Below are positions 1 to 8,375 of a DNA stretch of 32,196 bases, one piece after another. Source of the stretch: Clostridiales bacterium (lineage in GTDB: Bacteria > Bacillota > Clostridia > Oscillospirales > CAG-272); contig JAEEYP010000005.1 of assembly GCA_016288155.1 (NCBI GenBank), positions 1 through 32,196 on the forward strand. The letters are read 5' to 3'. The translations under genes were made by a program, and so were the position numbers. Position 1 is the stretch's first letter; each line of letters opens with the position of its first letter. The notes under the pieces were generated by a model. It searched no databases. It was not told the DNA's origin and worked only from the letters and a program-made list of their open reading frames with translations.

Positions 1-332
1 ACGGATCCCTTGTCGATCGACATCAGATTGAAGCCCGCCTCGGCGGCTTCCTTATACCGCTCGAACGTGCACTCCTCCGCGGAAATGTCGTAATAATACG
101 TAACGTAGTACGGGTTCATTCCGTCCTCCTCATCCGGTTCCGGCGCGTCCGTTTCCGGCGCGTCCGTTTCGTCCGGCCCCGGCGCGGCGGTCGTGTCCGT
201 CGGCGGAGCCTGCGTGTCGGCGGGATCGCCGCCGGTCGTGTCGGCGGGCGTGCCGTCCTCCGGCTCGCCGCACGCGGCGAGCGTCAGGAGCATGAGCGCG
301 GCGAAAAACAGGGAGAGAATACGCACTTTCAT
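1..332 (-). CDS. Lipoprotein, C-terminal part cut off by window edge
   Basis: The gene starts at an ATG at 332-330, preceded by AAGGAGAT, and runs off the left edge, so about 110 residues are visible. The N-terminus is a lipoprotein signal: Lys-Val-Arg, a hydrophobic stretch, then the lipobox LAAC with the lipidated Cys near residue 22. A low-complexity linker of about 45 residues rich in Asp, Thr, Pro and Ala follows, of the kind that lifts surface domains off the membrane. The visible start of the folded domain contains Tyr-Tyr-Val-Thr-Tyr-Tyr-Tyr-Asp and a stretch resembling the first helix of a TIM-barrel glycosidase (KEAAEAGFN). That resemblance is weak, and the function cannot be assigned from this fragment. 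It is likely a surface-exposed, lipid-anchored protein. Confidence 0.85.
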   Translation of the reverse strand, partial: MKVRILSLFFAALMLLTLAACGEPEDGTPADTTGGDPADTQAPPTDTTAAPGPDETDAPETDAPEPDEEDGMNPYYVTYYYDISAEECTFERYKEAAEAGFNLMSIDKGS

Positions 333-380
333 GGCAGATCTCCTTATCGGCAAAAATAATCGGATACTTTCTATTATGTA

Positions 381-409
381 ATTATAGCACGCCGCATCGG
401 AAACAACAA
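381..409 (-). promoter_or_regulatory. Promoter of the lipoprotein gene
   Basis: Read on the minus strand there is a perfect -10 TATAAT (386-381). It lies 17 bases downstream of a TTGTTG -35 (409-404), about 50 bases upstream of the lipoprotein start. The -35 is weak. The remaining gap to the nitroreductase stop (410-508) holds only a T-run near 465-470, downstream of a short GC hairpin that may end nitroreductase transcription. Confidence 0.6.
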
Positions 410-508
410 TGTCCGTACTTACTGCGGACTTGTCCTATTCTACTGTTTTTCGTACGATTATCGGATAAAAAATGAACGCGCTCCTCGACCTCCGGCGAGC
501 GTCGCCCG

Positions 509-1033
509 TCACACGCGGACGATCCTGCCCTCCCGGCGCGGCGCCGCCTCCGGTTCTTTCACGGCGGCGTAGCCGAGGAGGCAGTGTCCGATACCGACAA
601 GATGCGCCGGCAGCCCCCACGCGGCAAGGAGCGCCTTTCCCTCGTCGGACTCGAATTCCTCACGGGCGCGGTGCACCCAGCAGGAGCCGAGACCGAGCGC
701 GTGGGCGGCGTTCAGCATATTGCCGAGCGCGAGCGCGCCGTCCTCCCGGGCGGTGATGCCGAGCGTCGGATCGGTCAGCACGACGATCACGACGGGCGCG
801 CCGTAGAACGGATCGCCGCCCCGCCCCATGCCGGCGGCATTGAGGCGGGAAAGCGCGTCGCGCGTTTCGCGGTCGCTCACGGCGACGAGCGTCACCGGCT
901 GGCGGTTCATGCCGGACGGCGCGTACAGCCCCGCACGCAGGACCTCCTCAAGCAGCTCCTCCGGCACGGGATCCGGGCGATAGGAGCGGATGCTCCGGCG
1001 CGTGCACAGCGTCTCGATCGTTTCGTTTTTCAT
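509..1033 (-). CDS. Nitroreductase family FMN-dependent oxidoreductase
   Basis: This 174-residue protein is a member of the nitroreductase family, which are FMN flavoproteins that reduce nitro groups, quinones or related electrophiles with NAD(P)H in the cytoplasm. The N-terminal RRSIRSYRPDPVP is the family's phosphate/FMN-binding signature, and APSGMNRQP and the GLGSCW stretch near residue 115 are further FMN-pocket motifs. The length matches the short clostridial branch. The ATG at 1033 follows GAGAGGGA. The gene lies 12 bases after the isomerase-like gene and shares its strand, so the two are probably cotranscribed. The physiological substrate cannot be deduced. Confidence 0.93.
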   Translation of the reverse strand: MKNETIETLCTRRSIRSYRPDPVPEELLEEVLRAGLYAPSGMNRQPVTLVAVSDRETRDALSRLNAAGMGRGGDPFYGAPVVIVVLTDPTLGITAREDGALALGNMLNAAHALGLGSCWVHRAREEFESDEGKALLAAWGLPAHLVGIGHCLLGYAAVKEPEAAPRREGRIVRV

Positions 1034-1045
1034 GTGCGTTCCCTC

Positions 1046-1852
1046 TCAGTCGGCGAACGGATCGATCAGCGCGTGCATCCGCTCGCAGAGCACGTCGTTC
1101 TCCACGGAACGGCCGCACTCGAAGGCGAGGTAGCCGTCGTAATCCGTCTTCTGGATGGCGGCGAAAATGTTGGTATAGTTGATCTCACCGGTGCCGGGCT
1201 CGAGCCGTCCGGGGTTGTCCCCCATGTGGAAATGCCCGATCAGGTCGATGTTCTCGGTGATGTTCCGGATCAGGTTCCCCTCGGAGATCTGCTGATGATA
1301 GATGTCGAACAGAAGCTTTACCTTCGGACTGCCGACCTCGCGCATCATCTGGAAGCCCTCGGCGGAGGTGACGAGATAGTAGCCCATGTGATTGACGAGA
1401 ATGTTCAGCGGCTCCATCACGATCGTCACGTCGTGCCCCTTCGCCAGCTCGCCGAGGCGGATCATCGTCTCGACGCAGATCTCGTGCTGCTTCTCGCGGG
1501 ACACGTCGCTGCGCTCGTTGCCGGAAGTAACGACAATGTTCGGAACGCGCATCGCTTCTGCGGCCTCGACGGTCTCCTTGAAGCCCTCAAGGAACGCCTC
1601 GCGGGAATCCTCCCAGACCATGCCGTGACCGTTGCCCAGCTTGGAGGCGTATTCCTCCTTGTTCGAGCTGATGAGGAGCGCGGTGCTCGTCACGTTCTTC
1701 TCGTCGAGAAGACGCCGGACCTCTCCGTAATCGAGGCCGCGCCATCCGAGGGATTCAAAGGCGTGGAAGCCGTACCGCGCCGTCTCCTCGATCATATGTC
1801 TGTGATCTCCGCCGAACCATCCGCCGCATGCCGAAAATTTCAAAGTCTTCAT
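1046..1852 (-). CDS. Hydroxypyruvate isomerase-like sugar isomerase (TIM barrel)
   Basis: The 268-residue protein belongs to the AP-endonuclease-2-type TIM barrels that isomerise or epimerise small sugars or keto acids using a divalent metal. The region around residues 180-225 contains FDIYHQQISEGNL, then HFHMGDNPGRLEPGTGEINY. This closely follows the pattern of hydroxypyruvate isomerase (Hyi), including the metal/substrate region HxxDxPGRxEPGTGEI, here with Gly-Asp-Asn. Candidate metal-binding glutamates sit in IVMEPLN and LAFECG. AGAAAGGA precedes the ATG. It appears to be the first gene of a two-gene operon with the nitroreductase. Hydroxypyruvate/tartronate-semialdehyde isomerisation is plausible, but related barrels act on other ketoses, so the substrate is an inference. 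Confidence 0.85.
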   Translation of the reverse strand: MKTLKFSACGGWFGGDHRHMIEETARYGFHAFESLGWRGLDYGEVRRLLDEKNVTSTALLISSNKEEYASKLGNGHGMVWEDSREAFLEGFKETVEAAEAMRVPNIVVTSGNERSDVSREKQHEICVETMIRLGELAKGHDVTIVMEPLNILVNHMGYYLVTSAEGFQMMREVGSPKVKLLFDIYHQQISEGNLIRNITENIDLIGHFHMGDNPGRLEPGTGEINYTNIFAAIQKTDYDGYLAFECGRSVENDVLCERMHALIDPFAD

Positions 1853-1919
1853 AAGTATATTTTCCTTTCTGTTTTTCGTCCCCGATTTTTGCCCGGATCA
1901 CGCCTGTGATTTCGTATAT

Positions 1920-1948
1920 ATTCTAACATAGCCGCCATGCCTTTTCAA
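1920..1948 (-). promoter_or_regulatory. Promoter of the isomerase-nitroreductase operon
   Basis: On the minus strand, TTGAAA (1948-1943) and TAGAAT (1925-1920) are separated by 17 bases. The leader to the ATG at 1852 is about 60 bases. The promoter faces away from the galT promoter about 50 bases to the right. Confidence 0.6.
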
Positions 1949-1997
1949 CCGTTTCCGGAAATTTCCGCAGAAAAATCCCCCCGAATGCGTCAGGCGC

Positions 1998-2026
1998 TTG
2001 ACAGACGGCGCAAATTGGTGTATCAT
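1998..2026 (+). promoter_or_regulatory. Promoter of galT
   Basis: A perfect -35 TTGACA (1998-2003) and a -10 TATCAT (2021-2026) are spaced by exactly 17 bases. The predicted transcript starts near 2033, about 70 bases before the galT start. Confidence 0.8.
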
Positions 2027-2106
2027 GATAAAGCATGCGGCTCTCCACGCGATACCCTCATACATCGGCGCTCCGCCGCACGCCGACAGAGCAGACAGGT
2101 GGAATG

Positions 2107-3615
2107 ATGAAACCGATCGAATACTGGATCCGCGCGCTTCTCGCCTACGCGGAAAAACAGGAGCTGATCCGTCCGGAGGACGAGATCTTCATGCGCAACG
2201 AGCTTCTCAGCGCGCTCGCGCTGCACGGCTATGATGAGCCCGCCGACCCGCCGGGAGAGGAGCCGCTCGAGGAGATCCTCGGCGCGCTCTGCGATCACGC
2301 CGCCGCGCACGGTCTATTGGAGATGGATTCCGTCGTCTGCCGGGATCTCTTCGACACGCGGCTGATGGGCATCCTCACGCCGCGCCCCTCCGAGGTCATC
2401 GAGCGCTTCTACCGCCTCTACCGCGAGGATCCGCGCGCCGCAACGGACGACTACTACCGTTTCTGCCGCGCCGTGAACTATATCCGCACGGACCGCGTGA
2501 AGAAAGATCTGAAATGGTCGGTGCCGAGCGAATTCGGCGACATCGACATCACGATCAACCTCTCGAAACCGGAAAAGGATCCGCGGGCGATCGCCGCCGC
2601 GCGCTCCGCCCCGCAGAGCGGCTATCCGAAGTGCGCGCTCTGCCGGGAGACGGAGGGCTACGCCGGGACGATGAGCTTTCCCGCCCGCCAAAACCACCGC
2701 CTCATCCCCGTGACGCTCGACGGCGAGCCGTGGTTTTTCCAGTACTCTCCGTACGTGTATTACAATGAACACTGCATCGTCCTCTCCGCCGAGCATTCGC
2801 CCATGCGGATCACGCGCGCCACGTTCCGCCGCATGCTCGAGTTCGTGACGCTGCTGCCGCACTATTTCGTCGGTTCCAACGCCGATCTCCCCATCGTCGG
2901 CGGCTCGATCCTCTCCCACGACCACATGCAGGGCGGGCGCTACGTCTTCCCGATGGAGCGCGCCGCGATCCGTCTGCCGCTCACCTTCCGCGGCTTTGAA
3001 GACGTGGAGGCGGGGATCGTCCACTGGCCGCTCTCCGCGATCCGCCTCTCCTCCGAGAACAAGGACGAGATCGAAGCGCTCTCCGACAAGATCCTCCGCC
3101 TCTGGCGCGGCTACACGGACGAGGCGGCGTTCGTCCTCGCCGAAACGGACGGCGTGCCGCACAATACGGTGACGCCGATCGCGCGCCGCCGCGGGCGTCG
3201 GTACGAGATGGATCTCGTTCTGCGCAACAACATCACGACGGAAGAACATCCTCTCGGCGTGTACCATCCGCACGCCGCGCTGCACAACATCAAGCGGGAG
3301 AACATCGGACTGATCGAAGTCATGGGGCTCGCCATCCTCCCGCCGCGCCTGAAAACGGAGATGGCGGCGCTTCGGGACGCGATCCTCGCCGGCCGCGACG
3401 TTTCCGGAGACGAGCTGCTCGGCAAGCACGCCGCCTGGCTCGCCGCCTTCCGGGACAAGTATTCCTTCACGGAGGAAAACGTCACGGAGATCCTGCGCCG
3501 GGAGATCGGCCGCACCTTCGTCGAGGTGCTGCGGGACGCCGGCGTGTACAAGCAGGATGAGGAAGGCATGGCGGCGATGGTCCGCTTTATCGACGCCGTC
3601 AACGCGGCGCAGTGA
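2107..3615 (+). CDS. galT: UDP-glucose--hexose-1-phosphate uridylyltransferase, type 2
   Basis: GalT swaps UMP between UDP-glucose and galactose 1-phosphate in the Leloir pathway, feeding galactose into glycolysis. The 502-residue length and the motif GGSILSHDHMQGG, with His271 and His273 in the uridylylated-histidine region, identify the long type 2 family of Firmicutes rather than the HPH-type enzyme of E. coli. NHRLIPVTLDGEPWFFQYSPYVYYNEH is cut here to its recognisable core YSPYVYYNEH, a nucleotide-sugar-domain motif. The ATG at 2107 was chosen because AGGTGGA lies just upstream; the ATG at 2104 is too close to it. A 10-bp hairpin follows the stop. The GH42 beta-galactosidase further along could supply its galactose, although the two are not cotranscribed. 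Confidence 0.95.
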   Translation: MKPIEYWIRALLAYAEKQELIRPEDEIFMRNELLSALALHGYDEPADPPGEEPLEEILGALCDHAAAHGLLEMDSVVCRDLFDTRLMGILTPRPSEVIERFYRLYREDPRAATDDYYRFCRAVNYIRTDRVKKDLKWSVPSEFGDIDITINLSKPEKDPRAIAAARSAPQSGYPKCALCRETEGYAGTMSFPARQNHRLIPVTLDGEPWFFQYSPYVYYNEHCIVLSAEHSPMRITRATFRRMLEFVTLLPHYFVGSNADLPIVGGSILSHDHMQGGRYVFPMERAAIRLPLTFRGFEDVEAGIVHWPLSAIRLSSENKDEIEALSDKILRLWRGYTDEAAFVLAETDGVPHNTVTPIARRRGRRYEMDLVLRNNITTEEHPLGVYHPHAALHNIKRENIGLIEVMGLAILPPRLKTEMAALRDAILAGRDVSGDELLGKHAAWLAAFRDKYSFTEENVTEILRREIGRTFVEVLRDAGVYKQDEEGMAAMVRFIDAVNAAQ

Positions 3616-3643
3616 TCCTCCCTTCCCGTATTCCGCATCGATC

Positions 3644-3674
3644 GGACCGCCGGAGACCCGGCGGTCCGTTTCGT
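3644..3674 (+). terminator. Terminator after galT
   Basis: A perfect 10-bp stem, GGACCGCCGG (3644-3653) with CCGGCGGTCC (3658-3667), has a 4-base loop and is followed by a short T-rich stretch, GTTTCGTC. The T tract is poor, so termination may be partial. Confidence 0.65.
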
Positions 3675-3704
3675 CTCCGCGGCGGCGAAAAGACGGCGGG
3701 GTTC

Positions 3705-3734
3705 TTGACAAACGCGCGAAGAATGCGGTATAAT
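3705..3734 (+). promoter_or_regulatory. Promoter of rnpB
   Basis: A consensus -35 TTGACA (3705-3710) and a consensus -10 TATAAT (3729-3734), with an 18-base spacer, place the start at about 3741-3742, which is the 5' end of the RNA. Confidence 0.85.
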
Positions 3735-3741
3735 ATACGTG

Positions 3742-4084
3742 AGAGCAGACTGAACTGTCGCGTACCGTTATGCCGAAAGGCCGCGGTATGAGGAAAGTCC
3801 GGGCTTCACAGGGCAGGATAACGGATAACGTCCGCCGGAGGCGACTCCCGGGATAGTGCAACAGAGATATACCGCCGGCATAAGCCGGTAAGGGTGGAAA
3901 GGCGAGGTAAGAGCTCACCCGGTCCCGCGGCAACGCGGGAACGCTGTAAACCCTATCCGAAGCAACACCGCATGTGCGCCTGATCGGCCCGATCGCCGTG
4001 CGCACGGGTGGCTCCAGCGCCGCGGCAACACGGCGCGCAGATAGATGACAGTTCTCGACAGAACCCGGCTTACAGGTCTGCTCT
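3742..4084 (+). ncRNA. rnpB: RNase P RNA (type A-like)
   Basis: This is the catalytic RNA of RNase P, which trims the 5' leaders of tRNA precursors together with the RnpA protein. The universal conserved blocks are all present in order: GAGGAAAGTCCGGGCT near 3790 (P3/P4), ATAGTGCAACAGAGATA near 3853, GGTAAGGGTGGAAAGGCGAG near 3888, TGTAAACCCTATCCGAAGCA near 3945, and ACAGAACCCGGCTTACA near 4060. The 5' end (AGAGCAGAC) pairs with the 3' end (GTCTGCTCT), closing helix P1 and fixing the ends to within a few bases. A short GC-palindrome with seven T's (about 4096-4112) may terminate it. A tRNA gene, the class of substrate it processes, follows about 100 bases later. Confidence 0.96.
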
Positions 4085-4134
4085 TCCCGCTCTTCCCCGC
4101 GCGCGGTTTTTTTCGGAAAATGCGGATTTTCCTC

Positions 4135-4163
4135 TTGACAAGCCTGCCGCGGTTTGATATAAT
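4135..4163 (+). promoter_or_regulatory. Promoter of tRNA-Thr
   Basis: TTGACA (4135-4140) and TATAAT (4158-4163) with a 17-base spacer are a full consensus match ending 17 bases before the mature tRNA. Confidence 0.88.
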
Positions 4164-4180
4164 ATTATTCGCTTTGAAAT

Positions 4181-4255
<75 letters not shown>

Positions 4256-4256
<1 letters not shown>

Positions 4257-4290
4257 AAAATCCCGGGTGCAGCAGTGCCTGGGATTTTTG
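4256..4290 (+). terminator. Terminator directly after tRNA-Thr
   Basis: AAAAATCCC (4256-4264) pairs with GGGATTTTT (4281-4289), extended inward by three more pairs. The hairpin begins at the last base of the tRNA and ends in five T's. Confidence 0.85.
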
Positions 4291-4335
4291 CTGTCACGGG
4301 GAGGCTCTCCCCAATCTGCGGTGCGGAGGAACGAA

Positions 4336-5208
4336 ATGGATATTTCAATGAACGCGGGCTATCTGTACGGGACGAGAGAGAAAAGCCGCAGACGGACGCC
4401 GGACGAGTGCGTGCGGCTCTGCACGGAGGCGGGCTTTCGCGTGCTCGACTGCTCCGTGGACGCGTGGAGCGACGCGTGGGAGGCGGAAGCGAACGCCTTC
4501 GCCGAGGCGGCGGCGAAATACGGCGCCGTGATCCGGCAGTCGCACGCGCCGTACAATTTCTATCTGAAAAGACCGCCCGAGGAATTCCGGCGGGCGCTGG
4601 AGAGAAGCGCGGACGCCGCCGTCCTCATGGGAGTAAAGGATCTCGTCTTCCACGCGGACGAATACCATCCGAAGACCGGCGAGCCGTTTGATCCGGCCGC
4701 GGCGCACGAGGCGGCGTACTCGGCGCTCGCGCCGTGCGTCGAGCGGCTGATCGCGCGCGGCGTGCGCGCGGCGATGGAGACGGTGTTCGACGGCCGCGGC
4801 AGCGGCATCCCGATCGAGCAGCGCTCCCACTTCTGCGCGGAGGCAGAGGAACTGCTCGGGATCATCGACCGCTTCGGCGATCCGATGGTCGGCTGCTGTT
4901 GGGATTTCGGACACGCGAAGCTCGCGTTCGGCAACGAAAAGCATCCCGACGTGATCCGGTCTTTCGGAAAACGGATCACCTGCACGCACGTGCACGACAA
5001 TTACTACCGCAACGATCTCCATCTGCCGCCCTTCACCGGCGACGCGAACTGGGAGGAACTGATGCCCGCGTTCGGCGACATCGGCTACGAGGGCGATCTG
5101 ACCTTCGAGCTCGTCTACGGCTGTCTGCCGGACGAGCAGGTCCCGCCGTTCCTCTCCCAGCTTCACCGCACGGGAGAGATCCTCGTCGGGATGATCGAAA
5201 AACGGTGA
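4336..5208 (+). CDS. Sugar phosphate isomerase/epimerase family TIM barrel
   Basis: The 290-residue protein has the AP-endonuclease-2/xylose-isomerase-like TIM barrel of many sugar isomerases and epimerases. Visible landmarks are the N-terminal beta strand ISMNAGYLYG, RQSHAPYNFY with a likely metal-region His near residue 62, AAMETVFDG with a candidate metal Glu, CWDFGHAKLAFG (Asp and His), THVHDNYY (His-x-His-Asp) and LTFELVYG at the C-terminal Glu position. The ATG at 4336 was chosen for GGAGGA five bases upstream; an in-frame extension upstream would run into the tRNA terminator. It is a distant relative of the Hyi-like gene at 1046 but clearly another subfamily. The substrate is unknown. 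No dedicated promoter was recognised, so read-through from the tRNA promoter is possible. Confidence 0.87.
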   Translation: MDISMNAGYLYGTREKSRRRTPDECVRLCTEAGFRVLDCSVDAWSDAWEAEANAFAEAAAKYGAVIRQSHAPYNFYLKRPPEEFRRALERSADAAVLMGVKDLVFHADEYHPKTGEPFDPAAAHEAAYSALAPCVERLIARGVRAAMETVFDGRGSGIPIEQRSHFCAEAEELLGIIDRFGDPMVGCCWDFGHAKLAFGNEKHPDVIRSFGKRITCTHVHDNYYRNDLHLPPFTGDANWEELMPAFGDIGYEGDLTFELVYGCLPDEQVPPFLSQLHRTGEILVGMIEKR

Positions 5209-5234
5209 CGGAGGGCGGGACCCTCCCGGATACG

Positions 5235-5267
5235 AAAAAGCAGGCTGATCTCTCAGTCTGCTTTTTT
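5235..5267. terminator. Bidirectional terminator between converging genes
   Basis: AAAAAGCAGGCTGA pairs with TCAGTCTGCTTTTT around a TCTC loop. A-run and T-run flank the stem, so it can end both the isomerase transcript (plus) and the rubredoxin transcript (minus). Confidence 0.9.
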
Positions 5268-5298
5268 CGCAAAAGTTCCCGCCGTCGGCGGACGGCGC

Positions 5299-5472
5299 TC
5301 AGATCCTGTCGTTCTTTTCTTCCTCGAAATCTTCCTTTCCCGCGCCGCAGAGCGGGCATTCGAAATCGTCGGGAAGATCTTCGAACTCGGTGCCGGGATC
5401 GATGCCGTTATCGGGATCGCCGACTTCCTCGTCGTATTCCCATCCGCACACGCTGCACACATACTTGCTCAT
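5299..5472 (-). CDS. Rubredoxin
   Basis: This is a 57-residue one-electron carrier with a single iron held by four cysteines. The two iron-binding loops are complete: CSVCGWEY (Cys6, Cys9) and [11 protein letters not shown] (Cys39, Cys42). The conserved [22 protein letters not shown] lies between them and is abbreviated here to [10 protein letters not shown]...LPDDF. In anaerobes rubredoxin passes electrons to oxygen- or peroxide-detoxifying enzymes and other redox partners. The ATG at 5472 follows AAAGAGGACA. The acidic tail (EEEKNDR) is a few residues longer than the minimum. The reading frame stays open far upstream on this strand, but that region is antisense to murD and not part of the gene. 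Confidence 0.97.
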   Translation of the reverse strand: MSKYVCSVCGWEYDEEVGDPDNGIDPGTEFEDLPDDFECPLCGAGKEDFEEEKNDRI

Positions 5473-5532
5473 ACACTGTCCTCTTTCTCCGGCGCATGCC
5501 GGGACCGTATCGTTGGGGATGCTTCTGTTATC

Positions 5533-5561
5533 ATTGTAGCATATCGGAATATCCTTGTCAA
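5533..5561 (-). promoter_or_regulatory. Promoter of rubredoxin
   Basis: On the minus strand, TTGACA (5561-5556) and TACAAT (5538-5533) are 17 bases apart. The leader is about 55 bases. Confidence 0.85.
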
Positions 5562-5652
5562 CAGAAAAACATGCGGTCCGCGGCTTTTTTTCGCGCGCGG
5601 TTCCCCGCCGCCGCAAAATACGTCGGATCGTGAAAAATTTCGCGTTCCTCTG

Positions 5653-5680
5653 TTGCATCCGCGCGATTTTGTTATATAAT
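5653..5680 (+). promoter_or_regulatory. Promoter of the murD operon
   Basis: TTGCAT (5653-5658) and a perfect TATAAT (5675-5680) have a 16-base spacer. Transcription would start near 5687, which argues against the GTG codon at 5686 being the murD start. Confidence 0.7.
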
Positions 5681-5721
5681 ATAAGGTGAATACATTTTAC
5701 GACCGTATCCGCGAGGTATGT

Positions 5722-7137
5722 ATGGCACTGCCGGACTTTTTCGATAAACGCGTCGCGCTGCTCGGCGCGGGCGTATCCCACAGACCGCTCGCCTCCTATC
5801 TGATCCGCGCCGGCGCGCACGTCACCGTCCGCGACAGAAAGACGGAGGAGGAACTCGGAGATTCCGCCGAAGAAATGCGCGCGCTCGGCGTGCGCCTTCG
5901 CTGCGGCGAAGACTATCTGAAGGAGCTGGACGAGGAGATCATCTTCCGCTCTCCCAGCTTTCGTCCCGATCTGCCGCCGCTCGCCGAGGCGGCCGCGCGC
6001 GGCGCGCTCGTCACCTCGGAGATGGAGCTGTTCCTCGAGAACCGCCCGTGCCCCGTCGTCGGGATCACCGGCAGCGACGGCAAGACGACGACGACGACGC
6101 TCGTCTCGGAGATGCTGACGCGCGCCTTCGCTCCGCGCGGCGCCTCCGTTTTCCTCGGCGGCAACATCGGATATCCCATGCTCTACCGGATCGATACGAT
6201 GAAGAGCGAGGACGTCGCCGTCGTCGAGCTGTCCAGCTTCCAGCTCATGAGCGTCCGCTCGGCGCCGGACGTCTCCGTCATCACGAACGTCACGCCGAAC
6301 CACCTGAACTGGCACACCGGCATGGACGAATATATCGCCGCCAAGGCGAACATCCTGCGCGGCTGCGGGCGCGCCGTGCTCAATTACGAGAACGACGTCA
6401 CCCGCGCGCTCGCGCGGGACGCCGCGTGCCCGGTCACGCTCTTCGCGCACGATCCGATCCCGGACGGAGCGCTCCGCCCGACGGACAGCGCCGTCTACGA
6501 GCGCGGCGGCGTCATCGTCTTCCGCCTGTACGGAAGCGAGGAGGAATTCCCCGTGCTCCCGCTCTCCGACATCCTGCTCCCCGGCCGCCACAACGTCGAG
6601 AACTATATGGCGGCGATCGCCGCCGTCCGCGGGTACGCGGGCGCGGAGGAGATCGGCGAGGTCGCGCGCACCTTCCGCGGCGTGCCGCACCGGCTCGAAC
6701 TCGTGCTCGAGGCGAACGGCGTCTCCTTCTACAACAGCTCCATCGACTCCTCGCCGACGCGGACGGCGGCGGCGCTCAGCGCCATGGGCGACCGCACGCT
6801 CGATCTTATCTGCGGCGGCTACGACAAGCACATCCCCTTCGCGCCGCTCGCCGAGGCGCTGCTCTCCCGCCGCAATATCCGCACGCTCGTCCTCACCGGC
6901 GCGACGGCGCGGATGATCGAGGACGCGCTGCGGGCGCATCCGGCGTTCGGGAGCCGTTCCTTTGCGATCCTGCGCGAGCCGGACTTCGCCGACGCGGTCC
7001 GCGCGGCGGACAAAGCCGCCGTCCCCGGCGACGCCGTGCTCCTCTCCCCCGCCTGCGCGAGCTTCGACGCCTTCCCCAACTTCGAGAAACGCGGCGAACG
7101 CTTCCGCGAGCTCGTCCGCGAACTCCATCCGCAGTAA
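5722..7137 (+). CDS. murD: UDP-N-acetylmuramoylalanine--D-glutamate ligase
   Basis: MurD adds D-glutamate to UDP-MurNAc-L-Ala in the cytoplasm, using ATP, during peptidoglycan synthesis. The three Mur ligase domains are all visible: an N-terminal Rossmann-like domain starting [16 protein letters not shown], the central ATPase with P-loop [11 protein letters not shown] (residues 114-124, Lys121), [10 protein letters not shown] and [11 protein letters not shown], and the C-terminal domain with [25 protein letters not shown] and [20 protein letters not shown], the last being the typical MurD ending. At 471 residues the length is normal. The ATG at 5722 has GAGG six bases upstream. A GTG at 5686 would add 12 residues but coincides with the predicted transcription start. 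The next gene follows after 22 bases. Confidence 0.94.
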   Translation: MALPDFFDKRVALLGAGVSHRPLASYLIRAGAHVTVRDRKTEEELGDSAEEMRALGVRLRCGEDYLKELDEEIIFRSPSFRPDLPPLAEAAARGALVTSEMELFLENRPCPVVGITGSDGKTTTTTLVSEMLTRAFAPRGASVFLGGNIGYPMLYRIDTMKSEDVAVVELSSFQLMSVRSAPDVSVITNVTPNHLNWHTGMDEYIAAKANILRGCGRAVLNYENDVTRALARDAACPVTLFAHDPIPDGALRPTDSAVYERGGVIVFRLYGSEEEFPVLPLSDILLPGRHNVENYMAAIAAVRGYAGAEEIGEVARTFRGVPHRLELVLEANGVSFYNSSIDSSPTRTAAALSAMGDRTLDLICGGYDKHIPFAPLAEALLSRRNIRTLVLTGATARMIEDALRAHPAFGSRSFAILREPDFADAVRAADKAAVPGDAVLLSPACASFDAFPNFEKRGERFRELVRELHPQ

Positions 7138-7159
7138 AGCGGCAGAAAGGAGATCCGAT

Positions 7160-7768
7160 ATGCTTCACTCCGACGCGCACAGCACGGGACGCGTCCGGCA
7201 GTCCACCGTCACGCTGGACGCCCTCATCCCCGCCGACCACCCGATCCGCGCCGTGGACGCGGCGATCGACTGGGAGCGGCACGCCGCCCCGCTGCGAGCC
7301 TGCTACGATCCGGCGCGCGGCCGCCCGGCGTTCGAGCCGGACGTGCTGCTCGCCATCGCGCTCCTGCGCCAGATCTACCATATCGACTCGGCGCGCACCG
7401 CCGCCGCCGAGATCCAGATCAATCTCGCCTACCGGTGGTTCGTCGGCTGTCCGCTGGAGGAGAACGTCCCGCACTTCTCCACCGTCAGCGCGAATCTCCT
7501 CCACCGCTTCCCGCAGGATCTTTTCGAGAAAGCGTTCGCCGGCGCCGTGTGCGACGTCCTCGACGCGGGCGTGCTGAAGCCGGAGGCGCTCCTCTATCCC
7601 TCTCCCTTCCTGACGGAGGAAGGGATGCTTCCGGTGCTGTGCTCCCGGTATTTCGTCGCCGTCGGTCAGCTCCCGCTCGGCGGGGACGAGCCCTCCGACG
7701 ACGCCCCGTCCGACGACGCGTCTCCCTCCCAGCTCCATCTCAGCCGGGGAGAGGGAGAGGCGCCGTGA
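7160..7768 (+). CDS. Stand-alone transposase N-terminal domain (DUF772/IS1182-like) protein
   Basis: The 202-residue protein resembles the DNA-binding N-terminal domain of IS1182/IS5-type transposases. The landmarks are [53 protein letters not shown] and [16 protein letters not shown]. After residue 140 the homology ends: there is no DDE catalytic domain, and instead a short segment ending in an Asp/Ser-rich tail. It has an excellent AAAGGAGAT site, its stop overlaps the GTG of the next gene by 4 bases, and it sits between murD and a membrane protein in one operon, with codon use like its neighbours. I see no terminal inverted repeats. It is therefore more likely a domesticated DNA-binding or regulatory protein than a fresh IS remnant, but that role is inferred. 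Confidence 0.8.
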   Translation: MLHSDAHSTGRVRQSTVTLDALIPADHPIRAVDAAIDWERHAAPLRACYDPARGRPAFEPDVLLAIALLRQIYHIDSARTAAAEIQINLAYRWFVGCPLEENVPHFSTVSANLLHRFPQDLFEKAFAGAVCDVLDAGVLKPEALLYPSPFLTEEGMLPVLCSRYFVAVGQLPLGGDEPSDDAPSDDASPSQLHLSRGEGEAP

Positions 7769-8352
7769 CCCGCGTCCTCTTCCGGCACGGCGTCCGTTCG
7801 TACCTCGCCGCCGCCGGGCTCGGCGTTCTCGCCGGACTCCTCGTCGCGTTTTTCAGCCTCTTCCCGGCGGACGGTCTGTGGGGGCTCGCGTATTTCAGCT
7901 CAGCGACCTTCGGCTTCTGGTTCTTCTCGACCGGCCTGATCGTGCTGTTCAGCGAAAAGCCGTATACCGCCGCGCTGAACGCCGCCCTGTACGTGTATTT
8001 CATGTTCTACGTCACCGGGATCTTCAAGCGGCTCGCCGTCGTGGATAAGGGATACAACGACCTCTCCTATTTCCGGGACGGGCTGTGGCAGGAGCTCGCT
8101 TACGGCGCGCTGCCGGCGCTCGTCTGCGCGGCGCTCGGCTTCGCTCTGTGGTACGGGCGTAAGAAATCTCCGCCGTGCGTGCTGCTCCGCTTCGCCCCCG
8201 CCGCGTGCATCGCCGCGGAGGCGGTCCTCTCGTGGATCGCCGTCGCAGGGCGCGGACAGATGCTCTTTATCGCGCTGCTCGACACGGCGCTGGCGGCGCT
8301 TATCACCCTGATCCTGTATAAAAATTCCGATTTTTCCCGTCCCGCCGCGTAA
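7765..8352 (+). CDS. Six-TM membrane protein of unknown function
   Basis: The 195-residue protein starts at GTG 7765, overlapping the preceding stop as GTGA, which indicates translational coupling. Hydrophobic segments lie at about residues 13-34, 43-62, 69-88, 114-134, 143-163 and 168-187. A soluble loop between the third and fourth (KRLAVVDKGYNDLSYFRDGLWQE region) is charged. There is no signal peptide and no recognisable catalytic motif. The pairing with the transposase-derived protein upstream suggests a linked function, for example a sensor or anchoring unit, but nothing in the sequence names it. Confidence 0.85.
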   Translation: MTRVLFRHGVRSYLAAAGLGVLAGLLVAFFSLFPADGLWGLAYFSSATFGFWFFSTGLIVLFSEKPYTAALNAALYVYFMFYVTGIFKRLAVVDKGYNDLSYFRDGLWQELAYGALPALVCAALGFALWYGRKKSPPCVLLRFAPAACIAAEAVLSWIAVAGRGQMLFIALLDTALAALITLILYKNSDFSRPAA

Positions 8353-8375
8353 GAGATACGCATTTCCCCCGACGA

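Noticed and set aside
5686..5721. GTG at 5686 as the murD start
   Set aside because: It falls on the predicted transcription start with no ribosome site, whereas the ATG at 5722 has GAGG at good spacing. It remains possible if the transcript is leaderless.
5473..7128. An upstream extension of the rubredoxin frame to a protein of over 600 residues
   Set aside because: The extra part is antisense to murD and has no domain. The rubredoxin start has its own ribosome site and promoter.
7138..7770. A complete insertion sequence after murD
   Set aside because: Only the N-terminal transposase domain is present, with no catalytic domain, terminal inverted repeats or target duplication visible.
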